NCBI RefSeq assembly: GCF_030413635.1
Contig: NZ_CP129235.1
Coordinates: 3,596,001-3,660,000, forward strand
Length of the DNA stretch: 64,000 nt
Source of the DNA: Planococcus shenhongbingii
GTDB taxonomy: Bacteria > Bacillota > Bacilli > Bacillales_A > Planococcaceae
Direction of reading: 5' to 3'
Shown: piece by piece, positions 63,069-64,000 of the stretch
Numbering within the stretch: the stretch's first letter is position 1
Layout: every line of letters begins with the position of its first letter
Program-made: the position numbers and the translations under genes
Notes under the pieces: model-generated
The model's input: only the letters and a program-made list of their open reading frames with translations
Told to the model about the DNA's origin: nothing
The model's database searches: none

Positions 63069-64000
63069 ACTTTTTCCTCCTCTTGTGCTTGAAGTGCAAG
63101 GGCTGAATCCCGGATGATGAAATTGCCGTGTTTGTTCAGATGAACATTGAAGCCGGTCGGCACGACGATTGTCGTCGTAGTCAGTTCGATGATTGCCGGC
63201 CCTTGAAGCGCCGCTCCCGCTTTCATGGTTTCGCCGTCGTATACATCGGTTTCGAGCAATTGTTTCGTCACCGGATCGAATACCTTGCGTTTGTTTTTGG
63301 CTTGGAGTTTTTCATGCTCTGCCATTTCTTCAATAGTCTGGGCTTTGAACTCCGACTGTTTGCCTTTGCACGTCAAGCGGATGTTCATGACTTCAAGGTC
63401 GCTGTTCAATAAGCTGAAGCCAAACAGCCTTTCATGTTCGGCATGGAATTTGTCAGCGACTTCCGCTTTATTTTCTTTGGCCATGTCTTCTTCCGCTATT
63501 TCAATGGTCACTTCATAATGCTGGCCGAGGTACCGCATATCCAGCCCGTAGACCAATGCGCTTTCTTCTTCTTTGACGCCTTCGTTCAACAAGGCTTTCA
63601 GCCCGAGCGTCCGGTCTTCACTCAGCACGTCCATGATTTCGGCCATGTTGGCAGCCTTCCAGTTTTTGTTGTAGGTCTTGACATAGTCATGTCTCAAATT
63701 GGATGCAAGCATCCCTACCGCACACAGCACGGAAGAGAATTTTGGAACGACGATTTCCTTGATGTCCAGTTCTTTTGCAATCATCGCCGCATGCACCGGA
63801 CCAGCGCCTCCCGCTACCACCAGCGGGAATGAACGGGGATCATGGCCCTGCAGCACCGTCGCTTCCTTGATGCCGTTCGCCATATTCAAATTGGAGATCT
63901 CGTAAATCCCGAGTGCCGCTTCTTCGATGCTCATCCCGAGCGGTTTGGCCACATGCTCGGACACGGCCTGCCGTGCCTTTTCCAGGTTCAGCGAAATGCC
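63053..64000 (-). CDS. Hydantoinase A/oxoprolinase-family subunit, C-terminal part
   Basis: The gene runs off the right edge, so its start is missing; the frame stays open to the window end. The visible ~315 residues include VVAGGAGPVHAAMIAKELDI and IVVPKFSSVLCAVGMLASNL, which are the ATP-binding core of the HyuA subunit (ASKHA-like fold), and a C-terminal beta-rich tail. It overlaps the B-subunit gene, so both are co-translated. Confidence 0.9.
   Translation of the reverse strand, partial: GISLNLEKARQAVSEHVAKPLGMSIEEAALGIYEISNLNMANGIKEATVLQGHDPRSFPLVVAGGAGPVHAAMIAKELDIKEIVVPKFSSVLCAVGMLASNLRHDYVKTYNKNWKAANMAEIMDVLSEDRTLGLKALLNEGVKEEESALVYGLDMRYLGQHYEVTIEIAEEDMAKENKAEVADKFHAEHERLFGFSLLNSDLEVMNIRLTCKGKQSEFKAQTIEEMAEHEKLQAKNKRKVFDPVTKQLLETDVYDGETMKAGAALQGPAIIELTTTTIVVPTGFNVHLNKHGNFIIRDSALALQAQEEEKVWIKS

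Noticed and set aside
1..64000. CRISPR arrays, tRNA/rRNA genes and insertion sequences
   Set aside because: No regularly spaced repeats, no tRNA-like cloverleaf with CCA context, no rRNA sequence and no transposase with terminal repeats were seen on reading the window.

Overview
The window reads as a chromosome segment of a low-to-middle GC Gram-positive bacterium of the order Bacillales. Support: strong AGGAGG-type ribosome sites 5-9 bases before starts, frequent TTG and GTG starts, lipobox lipoproteins, a purine riboswitch, and a sporulation-type protein (YyaC). Planococcaceae is my best guess but is an inference. I see no rRNA, tRNA, CRISPR array, insertion sequence or phage structural gene. 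Most of the DNA is accessory catabolism arranged as uptake system plus enzyme plus regulator, with one nucleic-acid defence island. LAYOUT. 0-1.4 kb: two tandem CNNM/CorC-type membrane proteins. 1.4-1.9 kb: a frameshifted SDR relic and a cluster of DnaA boxes next to an AT-rich stretch. 1.9-7.7 kb: an aromatic ring-cleavage cluster (flavin reductase, V4R-PucR regulator, meta-cleavage hydrolase, flavin monooxygenase, extradiol dioxygenase). 8.3-17.3 kb: an N-acyl-amino-acid or peptide scavenging operon (M20 amidohydrolase, N-succinylamino-acid racemase, complete Opp/Dpp importer) with a divergent RpiR regulator. 17.6-20.1 kb: second DnaA palindrome, HAD phosphatase, membrane protein, SDR. 20.2-23.2 kb: GntR regulator, PEP mutase/isocitrate lyase enzyme, MFS carrier. 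23.4-26.1 kb: a divergent PRPP synthetase and a MATE pump. 26.3-31.3 kb: polar amino-acid ABC importer, opine dehydrogenase and GntR regulator. 31.6-34.2 kb: guanine-type riboswitch, nucleoside hydrolase and nucleoside carrier. 34.4-39.1 kb: cyclase-family amidase, zwf, gndA and an acetyltransferase. 39.2-49.8 kb: lipoprotein and defence island. 49.9-57.6 kb: HU fusion protein, then a tricarballylate/aconitate-type cluster (tcuA, CitMHS carrier, prpF, two paralogous LysR regulators) with yyaC between. 57.7-64 kb: ribose-type ABC importer and hydantoinase/oxoprolinase B and A, the latter cut by the window edge. HOW THE PARTS WORK TOGETHER. In the aromatic cluster the reductase would supply reduced flavin to the monooxygenase, which makes a catechol. 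The dioxygenase opens the ring and the hydrolase cuts the product. In the racemase cluster, imported or N-acylated D-amino acids could be racemised and deacylated to L-amino acids. The riboswitch would turn on nucleoside uptake and hydrolysis when guanine is scarce. The defence island has one unit of NUDIX - PLD/helicase/DUF3427 - MazG-like - second PLD/helicase, closed by a probable terminator, followed by EVE-McrB and McrC. I consider this island the best candidate for an incompletely described system. All functional calls rest on reading motifs and overall resemblance; no database search was possible.
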